DNA from: Verrucomicrobia bacterium UBA6015
Lineage (GTDB): Bacteria; Verrucomicrobiota; Kiritimatiellia; UBA8416
Reading direction: 5' to 3'
Assembly (NCBI GenBank): GCA_002428045.1
Contig: DIZZ01000144.1
Span: 1-43,050 of the forward strand
Length of the DNA: 43,050 nt
Position 1 is the first letter of the stretch. The number at the start of each line of letters is the position of its first letter. Under the pieces are notes generated by a model. It was not told the origin of the DNA. It saw nothing but the letters and a program-made list of their open reading frames with translations, and ran no database searches. Shown here piece after piece: positions 32,561 through 41,674 of this stretch. Both the position numbers and the translations under genes were made by a program.

Positions 32561-33319
32561 ATGAAGAAAGACGTTATCGAGAACATTGACGCGTTGCATG
32601 GCATTGCCGCGCTGCCAGACCATTCCATCGACCTGATCATTGCAGACCCTCCCTATGGACTGGGGAAAGACTACGGCAATGACTCCGACAAGAAACCCGC
32701 CAAAGCGTTTCTTGATTGGATGGAGAACTGGCTGTTGCTATCCCTGCCAAAACTTAAAGACACCGGGAGCCTGTACGTTTTCGCAACCTGGCGCTATAGT
32801 CCGGAAATCTTCGTGTTTCTCAAGAAACACATGATCATGCTAAACGAGATCATCTGGGATCGCAAGGTGCCAAGCATGGGGGGCTCAACCCGCAAATACT
32901 CATCGGTACACGATACCATCGGTTTCTTTGCAAAAACGCCCCGCTATTATTTTGATCTTGATCCGATTCGCATTCCGTATGATGCCGAAACCAAGAAAGC
33001 ACGAAGTCGTTCTATTTTTGTAGGAAAGAAATGGCTTGAGGTTGGCTGCAACCCGAAGGACTTATGGTCTGTTTCGCGACTGCATCGCATCCATTCCGAG
33101 CGTGAGGATCATCCCACGCAGAAACCGCTTGAGATTATAGAAAGAATGGTCAAATCCAGTTGCCCGCCGGGGGGGGTCGTGCTCGACCCGTTTGCCGGCT
33201 CTGGAACGACCGTGGATGCCTGCATTCGCAACCACCGGCATTATATTGCGTATGAGATTAACGAGACCTACGTCTCCATCATCAAGTGCCGGGCGGAAAA
33301 GGCTGCTGTGCAAGCTTGA
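32561..33319 (+). CDS. Orphan DNA (adenine-N6 or cytosine-N4) methyltransferase
   Basis: 252 residues from ATG 32561, with AAGGA five bases upstream; in-frame ATGs at 32465 and 32531 are less well supported. Motif order is beta-type. The catalytic A-D-P-P-Y (28-32) comes first, with M-I-M-L-N-E-I-I-W-D-R and S-S-V-H-D-T-I-G-F-F after it. H-P-T-Q-K-P-L-E and the AdoMet-binding D-P-F-A-G-S-G-T-T (209-217) are at the C-terminus. It transfers a methyl group from AdoMet to a base in a short DNA target; the target is unknown. No restriction endonuclease is next to it, so it is probably a solitary regulatory or acquired enzyme. By eye its sequence is somewhat more AT-rich than its neighbours. Confidence 0.9.
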   Translation: MKKDVIENIDALHGIAALPDHSIDLIIADPPYGLGKDYGNDSDKKPAKAFLDWMENWLLLSLPKLKDTGSLYVFATWRYSPEIFVFLKKHMIMLNEIIWDRKVPSMGGSTRKYSSVHDTIGFFAKTPRYYFDLDPIRIPYDAETKKARSRSIFVGKKWLEVGCNPKDLWSVSRLHRIHSEREDHPTQKPLEIIERMVKSSCPPGGVVLDPFAGSGTTVDACIRNHRHYIAYEINETYVSIIKCRAEKAAVQA

Positions 33320-33394
33320 CAAGTACAGGGCAGCAGGCACAATGCATAGCCATCTTATCAACCACGAGTATGAACCAACCTAACGGAGTCCGCC

Positions 33395-34621
33395 ATGATT
33401 CGAGTAAACCCGAATTTCAGCAAGTTGCAAGCATCCTACCTGTTTTCTGATATCGCCAAGCGCGTGGGGGCCTTCCAGGCCGCCCGTCCGGATGTGAAGG
33501 TGATCAAGCTGGGCATCGGCGATGTGACGCGGGCCCTTCCACCCGCCTGTGTGGCAGCACTCCACCGCGCCGTCGATGAGATGGCGGGCGACACCACCTT
33601 CCGCGGCTACGGTCCCGAACAGGGCTATGACTTCCTGCGCAACGCCATCGCCGTCAACGACTACCAGAGTCGACATGCCGACATCCAGCCGGACGAGATC
33701 TTTGTCAGCGACGGGGCCAAATGCGACACCGCCAACATCCAGGAGCTCTTCGCCCAGGACATCACCATTGCCGTCCCCGATCCAGTCTATCCGGTCTACG
33801 TCGACACCAATGTCATGGCCGGGCGCACGGGCAAGATGGAGCAGGGTCGCTATGCGGGGCTTGTTTATCTGGAATGTACGCCGGACAACGACTACCTCCC
33901 GAAGCTTCCAGAAACGCATGTGGACCTGATCTACCTGTGCTTCCCGAACAATCCAACCGGAGCGACCGCCACGCGCCAGCAGCTTACCGACTGGGTGGCC
34001 TATGCCCGCGAGCACAAGGCACTGATCCTGTTCGATGCAGCCTACGAGGCGTTTGTCAGCGATCCGGCATTGCCCCGCAGCATCTACGAGATCGAAGGAG
34101 CCCGCGACGTGGCCATCGAGTTCCGCAGCTTCTCGAAAACGGCGGGATTCACCGGGACGCGCTGCGCATTCACCGTGGTTCCAAAGTCCTGCATGGCGTA
34201 TGATACCGAGGGTCATGCTGTTGCCCTGCATGCGCTCTGGAACCGGCGTCACTGCACCAAGTTCAACGGCGTCTCCTATCCTGTCCAGCGGGCGGCCGAG
34301 GCCATCTACAGTCCCGAGGGACGCGAACAAGTCAAGGGGTTGATCACCTATTATATGAAAAACGCGGCATTCATCCGTCAACGGATCCATGATCTGGGCT
34401 ACCGCGTCAGCGGGGGCGTGAATGCCCCGTATATCTGGATCCACACCCAGACCGACTCATGGACATTCTTTGACCGCCTGCTGACGGAAGCCGGCGTGGT
34501 GACCACCCCGGGCAGCGGCTTCGGCGCCTGTGGGCAAGGGCACATCCGCATCAGCGCCTTCAACAGCTTCGAGAAGGTCGAGGAGGCCATGGCACGCATC
34601 GGGAAGGTCCTCACGAGCTGA
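33395..34621 (+). CDS. dapL: LL-diaminopimelate aminotransferase
   Basis: 408 residues, the normal length for DapL. Start N-P-N-F-S-K-L-Q-A-S-Y-L-F, then I-K-L-G-I-G-D-V-T-R-A-L-P (substrate loop), F-R-G-Y-G-P-E-Q-G-Y, V-S-D-G-A-K-C-D, C-F-P-N-N-P-T-G-A, and S-F-S-K-T-A-G-F-T-G-T-R with the PLP lysine at Lys248. It converts tetrahydrodipicolinate directly to LL-diaminopimelate with glutamate, the short route to lysine and peptidoglycan used by plants, Chlamydiae and other PVC bacteria. GGAG lies seven bases before the ATG. It is separated by 75 bases from the methyltransferase and may have its own promoter. Confidence 0.97.
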   Translation: MIRVNPNFSKLQASYLFSDIAKRVGAFQAARPDVKVIKLGIGDVTRALPPACVAALHRAVDEMAGDTTFRGYGPEQGYDFLRNAIAVNDYQSRHADIQPDEIFVSDGAKCDTANIQELFAQDITIAVPDPVYPVYVDTNVMAGRTGKMEQGRYAGLVYLECTPDNDYLPKLPETHVDLIYLCFPNNPTGATATRQQLTDWVAYAREHKALILFDAAYEAFVSDPALPRSIYEIEGARDVAIEFRSFSKTAGFTGTRCAFTVVPKSCMAYDTEGHAVALHALWNRRHCTKFNGVSYPVQRAAEAIYSPEGREQVKGLITYYMKNAAFIRQRIHDLGYRVSGGVNAPYIWIHTQTDSWTFFDRLLTEAGVVTTPGSGFGACGQGHIRISAFNSFEKVEEAMARIGKVLTS

Positions 34622-34682
34622 TGCTTAAACGCGTCGGTTCCTGCTGCCTTGCCGAAGGTTAATACCCAAGGCATTGGCTCCA

Positions 34683-35744
34683 TTACCTACATCCGTTACG
34701 GCGGCGCAGGTAGTGCGGGGAATCGCCCTGTTCGCCGTAGCCGACATGCTCGCCGATCGAGGCGATGCGGCCTTCGAGACAGAACCGGCACATGCCCGCG
34801 TTCTCATCCAGGCAGGGCTTACCGTCATAGAGCTGGTAGCCCTCGCGATATTTGGTGTCGGTCAGGTTTGGCATGATAATGTTGGCACCTGCCGCCAGCC
34901 CCTGCTCACGGCCTTTCGGGTCGAGCGCCTGTAGCGCGGTGGTAGCGGCAATGTTGACATCCTTCAGGGCGATACGGGTCAGGGCGATCATCGTCAGCCC
35001 AAGCTGGAGCTGGCGACGCTTATCAAACGACGACGACGCACTGGCCAGCGGGGTTTGTGAATGCGGGATAAAAGGCCCCATACCGATCATGTCGATGTCA
35101 TGATCCCGGAAGAAGTTGATGTCGTTGACCAGATCTCGTGCGGTCTGGCCGGGGAGCCCGATCATGACGCCGGTTCCGACTTGGTAATCCAGGTCACGCA
35201 GATCCTGCAAGCACTGCAGACGCACATCGTGACGGTGGTCGTCCGGATGCAGGGCGCGGTAAAGTGCCGGATTGGAGGTCTCGATCCGCAGCAGGTAACG
35301 TTTCGCACCCGTCGCGCGCCAGCGCTGGAACGTCTCGCGCGACTGTTCGCCGAGCGACAGCGTAACGCCCAGTTCACCATGCGTGGCCTCACTGATCTGG
35401 TTGAGCAGCGCCTCGATGCGGTCAACAAACGCCGCCGTCTGGCGTTCGCCCGATTGCAGGACAATCGAGCCGTACTTCTGCTCCCAGGCCCAGCGGGCGG
35501 CCGAAAGCACATCGGCATCATCCACCGTGTAGCGCTTGACCTCGCCATTGCTGCGCCGGATGCCGCAGTAGAAGCAGTCCTTCTCGCAGATATTGCTGAA
35601 CTCGATGATGCCACGATAATATACCTTGTTGCCGACCTGCTCAAGCTTGACGGCGTAAGCCCTGGCATACAGCGAGGCGAGCAACGCCTCGTCACGGGTT
35701 TCCAGCCAGGTCATCATCGCTTGTTCGGTCAGGGCATCGTACAT
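34683..35744 (-). CDS. hydE: [FeFe]-hydrogenase H-cluster radical-SAM maturase HydE
   Basis: 353 residues. Radical-SAM cluster motif C-E-K-D-C-F-Y-C (Cys53, 57, 60), then Y-G-S-I-V-L-Q-S-G-E, R-Y-L-L-R-I-E-T-S-N-P, and G-V-M-I-G-L-P-G-Q-T. A second Cys set, Cys311, Cys319 and Cys322, matches the spacing C-x7-C-x2-C of the accessory Fe-S site of Thermotoga HydE. HydE helps build the diiron part of the hydrogenase active site together with HydF and HydG. Neither of these nor a hydrogenase is in the window. Its presence suggests fermentative, anaerobic life. AGGAGG precedes the ATG, and the gene lies 33 bases downstream of the FHA activator in the same direction. Confidence 0.93.
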   Translation of the reverse strand: MYDALTEQAMMTWLETRDEALLASLYARAYAVKLEQVGNKVYYRGIIEFSNICEKDCFYCGIRRSNGEVKRYTVDDADVLSAARWAWEQKYGSIVLQSGERQTAAFVDRIEALLNQISEATHGELGVTLSLGEQSRETFQRWRATGAKRYLLRIETSNPALYRALHPDDHRHDVRLQCLQDLRDLDYQVGTGVMIGLPGQTARDLVNDINFFRDHDIDMIGMGPFIPHSQTPLASASSSFDKRRQLQLGLTMIALTRIALKDVNIAATTALQALDPKGREQGLAAGANIIMPNLTDTKYREGYQLYDGKPCLDENAGMCRFCLEGRIASIGEHVGYGEQGDSPHYLRRRNGCR

Positions 35745-35777
35745 CGGGTTACCTCCTGCGGCATGGCGCTGGCCATA

Positions 35778-37172
35778 TTATTCGCCTGCACATTCCTGCA
35801 CCTCGCGCAGACCGTATTTACGCACGAGGCGCTGCAGATAGGCGCGTTCGATTTCCGCTTGCTTGGCGGCTTGCGACACATTGCCGCCGTGACGTTTGAG
35901 CAGGTCGCTGATGTAAGCCAACTCGAATTCCTGGACCAGCTCCTGCTTCACCACCTTGAACGGTCGTTCCGAATTCACCTTGTTGTCCATGCTGCGGGGC
36001 TCGGCACTGCTCATGGAGCCCATGTGCAGGAACGAGGCCAGCTCGATCGGATGCTGATCGCTGTGGCTGGCGATTTCCACCAGGTTACGCAGTTCCCGCA
36101 CGTTTCCTGCCCAGTTATGCCGGGACAATGCCCGTTCGGCGGCGTCAATGGCTGACAGGTGCGGTTTGGCAGCCTCGCCCATGAACTCCTTCAGGAAACG
36201 CCTGGCCAGCAGGGGAATGTCATCCTTGCGCTTTCGCAGGGGCGGAATCTCGATGTGCATGACCGACAGGCGAAAAAAAAGATCCTCGCGGAAATGGCCC
36301 GCGTTGACTTCCTGCTGGAGCTTCTTGTTGGTGGCACACAGGATCCGCACGTTGATCGGACGCACATTGTTGCTACCGACCCGCTTGATCTCGCGGCGTT
36401 CAAGGACACGCAACAATTGCGGCTGCAGTTCCGGGGCCAGATCACCGATCTCATCCAGGAAGACCGTGCCACCGTCCGCCGCCTCGAAAGCCCCGATCCG
36501 CTCGGTGATCGCTCCGGTGAAGGCCCCCTTGGTATGACCGAACAATTCGCTGGCGACCAGCTCGCGGGCGAGTGAAGCACAGTCGATCACGATAAACGGT
36601 TTGTCCTTGCGCCGGCTATGCTTGTGGATTTCCTCGGCCAGCACCTCCTTGCCCGTGCCGGTCTCCCCCTCAATCAGGATGGTTGAATCGGTCGTGGCAT
36701 ATCGCTCGGCAAGATAGAAGACATGCCGCATGGCCGTGCTTTGCCCATAGAGACGACCGAATTCCGACGCCATGCTAAGGTGGTACTCGGTGGTTTCCTG
36801 CAGGGGGCAGAAGACCATCCGCGTGCTGCCCAGTTGGATTTCCGTACCGGTCCCCAAATAGGCGGCCAGGATGCGGATGCCTTGAACATAGGTCCCGTTG
36901 GTGCTGCCCAGGTCACGGATGGCATAGCCATCGGGTGTCAGTTCGATCTCGCAGTGCCGACGCGATACCGTCACATCGTTGATCACAAGGTCATTGTGGG
37001 CATCAGAGCCCAGCGTAACGCCATCGCTGGTGACGATATATTCCTTGCCGGTCAGCGGACCGCTCACCACCAACAGCTTGCATTTCTGTATCAGCAGCCG
37101 ACTGCCGTCGGCCGCGACCTTTACAAACAGCGTATGACTGCTGGCCTGATCTTTCATGTACTGTTCCGCCAT
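35778..37172 (-). CDS. FHA-domain sigma-54-dependent transcriptional activator
   Basis: 464 residues. An FHA domain (about 30-122; V-T-L-G, S70-R71-R-H73, D-L-G-S-T-N-G) precedes an AAA+ domain (about 140-375): Walker A GETGTGKE, GAFTGA at 216-221, Walker B V-F-L-D-E-I-G-D, R-E-D-L-F-F-R-L. The end is a Fis-type helix-turn-helix (L-L-K-R-H-G-G-N-V-S-Q-A-A-K). FHA domains bind phosphothreonine, so this activator should answer to a Ser/Thr kinase rather than a two-component sensor; no kinase is in the window. AGGAGG precedes the ATG. It sits between the zinc-finger protein gene and hydE in one run. Confidence 0.95.
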   Translation of the reverse strand: MAEQYMKDQASSHTLFVKVAADGSRLLIQKCKLLVVSGPLTGKEYIVTSDGVTLGSDAHNDLVINDVTVSRRHCEIELTPDGYAIRDLGSTNGTYVQGIRILAAYLGTGTEIQLGSTRMVFCPLQETTEYHLSMASEFGRLYGQSTAMRHVFYLAERYATTDSTILIEGETGTGKEVLAEEIHKHSRRKDKPFIVIDCASLARELVASELFGHTKGAFTGAITERIGAFEAADGGTVFLDEIGDLAPELQPQLLRVLERREIKRVGSNNVRPINVRILCATNKKLQQEVNAGHFREDLFFRLSVMHIEIPPLRKRKDDIPLLARRFLKEFMGEAAKPHLSAIDAAERALSRHNWAGNVRELRNLVEIASHSDQHPIELASFLHMGSMSSAEPRSMDNKVNSERPFKVVKQELVQEFELAYISDLLKRHGGNVSQAAKQAEIERAYLQRLVRKYGLREVQECAGE

Positions 37173-37192
37173 TCAGCCTCCTGTTTGCGACG

Positions 37193-37807
37193 TCAGAGCT
37201 CCCTGGCCGCTTCACAACCGGCGAGTGCCTTCTCCACGCCTGCACGGCATTGCGCCAGTGCCGTCGATGCAGAAAGTGTTTTTCCACTGCCGCCGCACGT
37301 TGTACATTTGCGGGTCAGTTTGCCAGCCCCCTTGCAGGCGGTACATTGGCCAGTCCCGGAACAGATCACACAGCGCCGATCTTCGCGCTTGCCGTCAAAC
37401 CCTTCCGATGTCGTCACGCCGTTCGAACACTTCCGATTGACGCAGAGACCACTGCCTTTGCACGTTTCGCAAGGGCTCTCAAGCTGGCCGGCGCCCGTGC
37501 AGCGCTTGCAATCCACCATCAGCGAGGCCTCGAAGTCCTCCACCGAAGGCATCAACGGACGAACCATCTTGTGATAGGTATCCTGCTGGCCGATATACAA
37601 GAGCCCGGCCGCACAGGCCTGCAGGACCATGGCCTGAACCTCGGCATTCGGCGCATGCACCCTGGCCGCGAACAAGGCTCCCAGCCGCTCCACGTTCGGC
37701 GTCTGCGTCCGAAGGCTTTTCAGCGCCTTCTCAAGCTTATCAATGGAGGCGGCCTGCAACACCCCCGCCACCAACACCACGAACAATACCAACCATTTCA
37801 TTCGCAT
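37193..37807 (-). CDS. Exported protein with DnaJ-type CxxCxGxG zinc-finger repeats
   Basis: 204 residues from ATG 37807 (GAGGAGG upstream; the GTG at 37810 is an alternative). Signal peptide to about Ala20, a helical region (21-98), then a Cys-rich region (100-173). That region has motifs C-K-R-C-T-G-A-G, C-E-T-C-K-G-S-G, C-V-N-R-K-C (imperfect), C-V-I-C-S-G-T-G, C-T-A-C-K-G-A-G and C-T-T-C-G-G-S-G, as in the DnaJ zinc-binding domain. No J domain is present, so it is not a Hsp40. Export of a zinc-finger fold is unusual; periplasmic metal or client binding is a guess. It lies 20 bases before the FHA activator. Confidence 0.78.
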   Translation of the reverse strand: MRMKWLVLFVVLVAGVLQAASIDKLEKALKSLRTQTPNVERLGALFAARVHAPNAEVQAMVLQACAAGLLYIGQQDTYHKMVRPLMPSVEDFEASLMVDCKRCTGAGQLESPCETCKGSGLCVNRKCSNGVTTSEGFDGKREDRRCVICSGTGQCTACKGAGKLTRKCTTCGGSGKTLSASTALAQCRAGVEKALAGCEAAREL

Positions 37808-37850
37808 CACGTCCTCCTCTCGGGGCGGGCTAATAGACTAAAGGCCATCG

Positions 37851-37874
37851 ACTGAAGACTACAGACTACAGGCT
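37851..37874. repeat. Short tandem-type intergenic repeat
   Basis: GACTACAGACTACAGG within ACTGAAGACT...GGCT is a small direct repeat in the 246-base gap 37808-38053. It shares the style of intergenic repeats in PVC genomes, but only this copy is in the window. Confidence 0.35.
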
Positions 37875-37926
37875 AAATATCCAAGAACCAATTTCCATGC
37901 CCCAAACGATTTTGCAAGCCGAACAA

Positions 37927-38014
37927 GGCGGGTTCCACCCCGCGGCGGGAGGGCCGGATTCCACGCTGGCTGCGTCGGGCAAGCCGTCGTGCTCACCGCT
38001 GCCTTTGCCACGGG
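37927..38014 (+). repeat. ~88-bp dispersed intergenic element, copy B
   Basis: Plus-strand copy of the element at 7796-7884, which is on the other strand. It has a GGCGGG/CCCGC hairpin at the left end, a shared CAAGCCGTCGT block, and CTGCCTTTGCCACGGGC at the right. It lies 40 bases beyond the 3' end of the GLUG protein gene. Confidence 0.65.
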
Positions 38015-38053
38015 CGACTCCCGACGCCTGACGCCCGAGCCTTCAGTCTCTCT

Positions 38054-41000
38054 TCACTCTGCCAGCTCAACACTCACGCGGTAGTAGGTACGGGTGGCGG
38101 GGAGAGGGGCACTGAGGTTCAACGAGCCGCCGGTGCCGTCCTGCGCAGCCACCCCGCTGACCGGCTGCCAGTTCGCGCCCGCGCCCAGCGAAGGGGTTGA
38201 AAGCAGACGATAGACCCGCCCGGTCAGGCTATTGACCTGCAGCGTCAGATTGGTCGTGAAACCATCCGTCCCGTTCACGGCAAACACCGAGAAAGGATCC
38301 GTCGGATCGGTCCCGGCAATGTATTCCCAGTATAACGGCCATTCCCTGATTGATGCCTCTGGGGATGCCTCCACCGAGCCATAGAACCGGGTCAGCCAGT
38401 CAACCGGAGGCGACGATGACGCAAGGGGTTCACCATCCCGCAACTGGGGATAATCCAATCCCTCGTCAATCCGCCAGACCGCAGCAAAATTCCAACCGGC
38501 AAATGTCACCTGCTTCCACATCTGTTCCGTCGTCCGCCCCATGGCTCCCGCACCACCGGCCGATGCCAGATGGCCGCTGGCCTGCATATCCCAGTAGGAA
38601 GCGGTTATGGTCGAAGATAGTTGATAACCGATCAAGCCACCCGAGAAAGCATTGGTCGCCACCGCGCCAGCCGCATAGCACCGATTCACCTGCGCCTGGC
38701 TTGCATAGCCCACCAGTCCTCCGAAATAGGATCCAGCACCACTGGCAGCAACACTTCCGGTGGAAAAGCTATCCATACAGTCGCTCGCATAGGCCGTTTC
38801 GCCAATCAATCCCCCAACACGGGACAAACCCACCACGGAGCATCGGCTAAAACAATTCGATAGACTGCCATCATTATACCCTACAAGACCACCAACCGAT
38901 GTTTTCCCCGCCACGGAGCCAGAGATTATACCCAGATTCCGGATACTGCCGCTATCGCCAACATAACCAAAGACAGCGACCTCGTTCATCGTCGGTCGAT
39001 TGACAAAAAGATTGCTGATGACATACCCTTGTCCATCGAACACCCCCGCAAGCCCCTGGGCATGAAGGGTTCCATTATAATCTGCCCCCAACGGCAGCCA
39101 GCCCTCGCCGCTATTCCATGGAACGACGCCGAGATCAATATCGGCAATCACAACAAAAGTCGAACCGAGGTGATAGCGTACCTTGTCCAAATGCAAGGCA
39201 TTGGCGATACGGTAGGGATCCTGCACCGTGCCACTGCCCCCTGCGAAAGCGCCGAAATACGCCATATTAACAGGGCTGGGGAAAAGCCCGGCTTTAAATG
39301 CTTTCGCTTTCAAGGTCGAAGGGGCTGACACAGGCACCGATGTCCCCGTGGAGACGGATGGCGACGATGCCGTTGGATCCGCACCGTCGGTCGTGTAGTG
39401 GATCAGCGCCCCGGAGGTACCGCAACTTAGCACCACCGAAACCGCCCCCGTGCCACCATCGGGATTGAACGACGGTTTCGCCACGACGCCAGCGGTGGAG
39501 TAGCTGGCGCTGCTGACGGTACTGGGATTCAAACCGACTGACCAGGCCTTTGCGCGGACGGATCCGGGCACAGGCACCGTCACCGACATGCCGGACATGA
39601 CGAAGGCGTTGGTTTCCGTCGGATCGCTGCCATCCGTGGTATAACGGATCGTGGCACTCGGCGTCGTACTGCTCATCGCCACCTTCACAACCCCGGCCGC
39701 GATCGGACCGGACGCCGGATTGAACGTTGGCGTGGCCGTGTTGCCGGCATTTTCATAAAGTGCGCTTCGTACGGTACTCGGGTTCAACCCGCTCTTGAAG
39801 ACCCTCGCCTTGAGCGTGCCGGGAACGGGAACCATGACGGCACCCCCGCTGCTTACTCCAAGACTGCCTTCCGTTGGTTCCGTAGTATCCGTCGTATAGC
39901 GGATGTCCGCCCCTGCCGTTTCACAGGTGACCGTCACGGTGGCACTGCTACCGGCAAACGTGCCTCCATCGGGATTGAAGACAGGGATCGCCACGGATGC
40001 GGCATTGGCGTAGGTCCCCGTCTGAATCAAGCTGTCATTCAGATCCGCGCGAAAAGCCCTTGCCTTGAGCGTACCGGGCAACGGCACCAACACCACGACA
40101 TTCGATGTGCTACCCAAACTCGAAGAGGTCGGCTCGCTGCCATCCGTCGTGTAGCGGATCCAGTCCACGGCAACGGCGCAGGTCACCGTGACCGAGACAC
40201 TGCTGCCCGCGAACACTCCCCCCGTCGGGCTGAACGTCGGCGTCGCCGCAAGGGCGGCATTCGTATAGGCGACCTCCAGGGGCTCACTCCGGTTCAGATC
40301 GCTGCGATAGGCTCTTGCCGTCAGCACACCGGGAATTGGCACATTCACCGCCCCGCCGGAAACAACCCATGCATTCGTTTCCGTCGGATCATTGCCGTTC
40401 GTGGTGTAACGGATCGTCGAATTGGTGGTGATACTGCTAAGCACCACCACCAGGTTGGTTCCCGGATACGCACCGGCACCAGGATCCGCCGAGGGGGTAT
40501 ACGCCAGCGGCGCAGGCGTATGGGTCGCCGTGCTCAATGGCGATGGATTCATATACGCCTTCCAAGCGACAACATTCAGCGTCGCCTCGACGGGAACCGC
40601 AATCGACCCGCCCTGTGCAACCGTATTGGTCGTCAGATCCGTCGGTGCGGTCCGACCGATCGAGTAATGCATCGTCGCACCCGCCGTGGCGCAGGTTGCT
40701 GTCACGGTCACCGACGTACCGGGGAAAGTGCCACTGGCGGGGGTAAGGACAGGGGTGGCCGCATCATCCGCCAAAGCACGCAGGTAGGGATAGCTCTTCC
40801 CGGAGTACAACTGCCAGACGTTATTGAAATCCCAGCCGCTGAACGACGCACGCAGCCACATGTTCGATGTCATCAGTCCTGTCCCGAGGTTGCCCGCCGT
40901 TGCCGTATACCCGCTCACCTGCATGTCCCAGTAACAGGCGGTCACGACCGGTACTGGCGCAGCGAAACCGATGAGCCCCCCTGTATTGGTTCCCCCTATC

Positions 41001-41668
41001 ATAACCGACGATGCAAAGGAATGGGACAACGATCCACCGGAGGTAAATCCGACCAGACCACCAACGATGCTCGAGCCTGAAATCACACCTCCTCGCACAG
41101 CGACGTTCCGCACCGTGCCACCAATGTTAGCACCCACCAACCCACCAACTTGCGAAGACCCCGATACGCTGACCAAGGACTGGCAATTCGAGATGGAACC
41201 GTACTCCAGTCGCCCCACCAACGCACCCACAGCCGTATTTCCTGCTATGCTTCCAGACTCTAACGACACATTCCGCACGCTGCCCAAGAGGTATCCGAAC
41301 AAACCAATATAATTCGCACTGCTCCGGGAAATATGAAGGTTGAATATCCGGTTTGAGCCGCCATCGTAATGAACACACGCAGGCTGATTGACTCCCAAAT
41401 TACCGATCGGCTCCCAATTGTTTGTAATCGAGGCGATGTCAATATCAACAGTCTGCCGATAATATTTGAAACTGTTGGTGGTTCCCCTGTTATTGCGGAT
41501 ATTGTTCAGTTCTGCGGCCGTACTGATTTGATAAGGATCCCCGGCAGTACCGCTACCGCCAGCGAACAACTGTGCCTTGGCAGATACTGCAGCCAGCAGA
41601 AAGGCAAGCACCATGCAACGCTTGGCATTGGCAACGCGTTGCGTCCTGCAAATATCGGTGACGCCCAT
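38054..41668 (-). CDS. Secreted GLUG / CHB_HEX-like repeat protein
   Basis: 1204 residues. A signal peptide (hydrophobic stretch after N-A-K-R, ending A-K-A-Q) is followed by F-A-G-G-S-G-T-x-x-D-P-Y-x-I and GLUG-type repeats (G-G-L-V-G, residues about 110-250). Six repeats of about 82 residues, of chitobiase/beta-hexosaminidase C-terminal type, come next (about 305-800; I-R-Y-T-T-D-G-S-D-P-T and L-K-A-R-A-F-x-x-G-L-N-P-S). A second GLUG block opens with the same F-A-G-G-S-G-T motif (about 806-1060), and a C-terminal T-D-P-T-D-P-F beta-rich tail ends it. This is a surface or secreted scaffold; no enzyme domain is seen. It starts six bases after the lipoprotein gene, so both share a transcript. 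Confidence 0.85.
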   Translation of the reverse strand: MGVTDICRTQRVANAKRCMVLAFLLAAVSAKAQLFAGGSGTAGDPYQISTAAELNNIRNNRGTTNSFKYYRQTVDIDIASITNNWEPIGNLGVNQPACVHYDGGSNRIFNLHISRSSANYIGLFGYLLGSVRNVSLESGSIAGNTAVGALVGRLEYGSISNCQSLVSVSGSSQVGGLVGANIGGTVRNVAVRGGVISGSSIVGGLVGFTSGGSLSHSFASSVMIGGTNTGGLIGFAAPVPVVTACYWDMQVSGYTATAGNLGTGLMTSNMWLRASFSGWDFNNVWQLYSGKSYPYLRALADDAATPVLTPASGTFPGTSVTVTATCATAGATMHYSIGRTAPTDLTTNTVAQGGSIAVPVEATLNVVAWKAYMNPSPLSTATHTPAPLAYTPSADPGAGAYPGTNLVVVLSSITTNSTIRYTTNGNDPTETNAWVVSGGAVNVPIPGVLTARAYRSDLNRSEPLEVAYTNAALAATPTFSPTGGVFAGSSVSVTVTCAVAVDWIRYTTDGSEPTSSSLGSTSNVVVLVPLPGTLKARAFRADLNDSLIQTGTYANAASVAIPVFNPDGGTFAGSSATVTVTCETAGADIRYTTDTTEPTEGSLGVSSGGAVMVPVPGTLKARVFKSGLNPSTVRSALYENAGNTATPTFNPASGPIAAGVVKVAMSSTTPSATIRYTTDGSDPTETNAFVMSGMSVTVPVPGSVRAKAWSVGLNPSTVSSASYSTAGVVAKPSFNPDGGTGAVSVVLSCGTSGALIHYTTDGADPTASSPSVSTGTSVPVSAPSTLKAKAFKAGLFPSPVNMAYFGAFAGGSGTVQDPYRIANALHLDKVRYHLGSTFVVIADIDLGVVPWNSGEGWLPLGADYNGTLHAQGLAGVFDGQGYVISNLFVNRPTMNEVAVFGYVGDSGSIRNLGIISGSVAGKTSVGGLVGYNDGSLSNCFSRCSVVGLSRVGGLIGETAYASDCMDSFSTGSVAASGAGSYFGGLVGYASQAQVNRCYAAGAVATNAFSGGLIGYQLSSTITASYWDMQASGHLASAGGAGAMGRTTEQMWKQVTFAGWNFAAVWRIDEGLDYPQLRDGEPLASSSPPVDWLTRFYGSVEASPEASIREWPLYWEYIAGTDPTDPFSVFAVNGTDGFTTNLTLQVNSLTGRVYRLLSTPSLGAGANWQPVSGVAAQDGTGGSLNLSAPLPATRTYYRVSVELAE

Positions 41669-41674
41669 TTGAGC

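Noticed and set aside
34630..34675. TGCCTTG / CAAGGCA inverted repeat between dapL and hydE
   Set aside because: 7-bp stem with a long loop and no T-run; not enough for a terminator.
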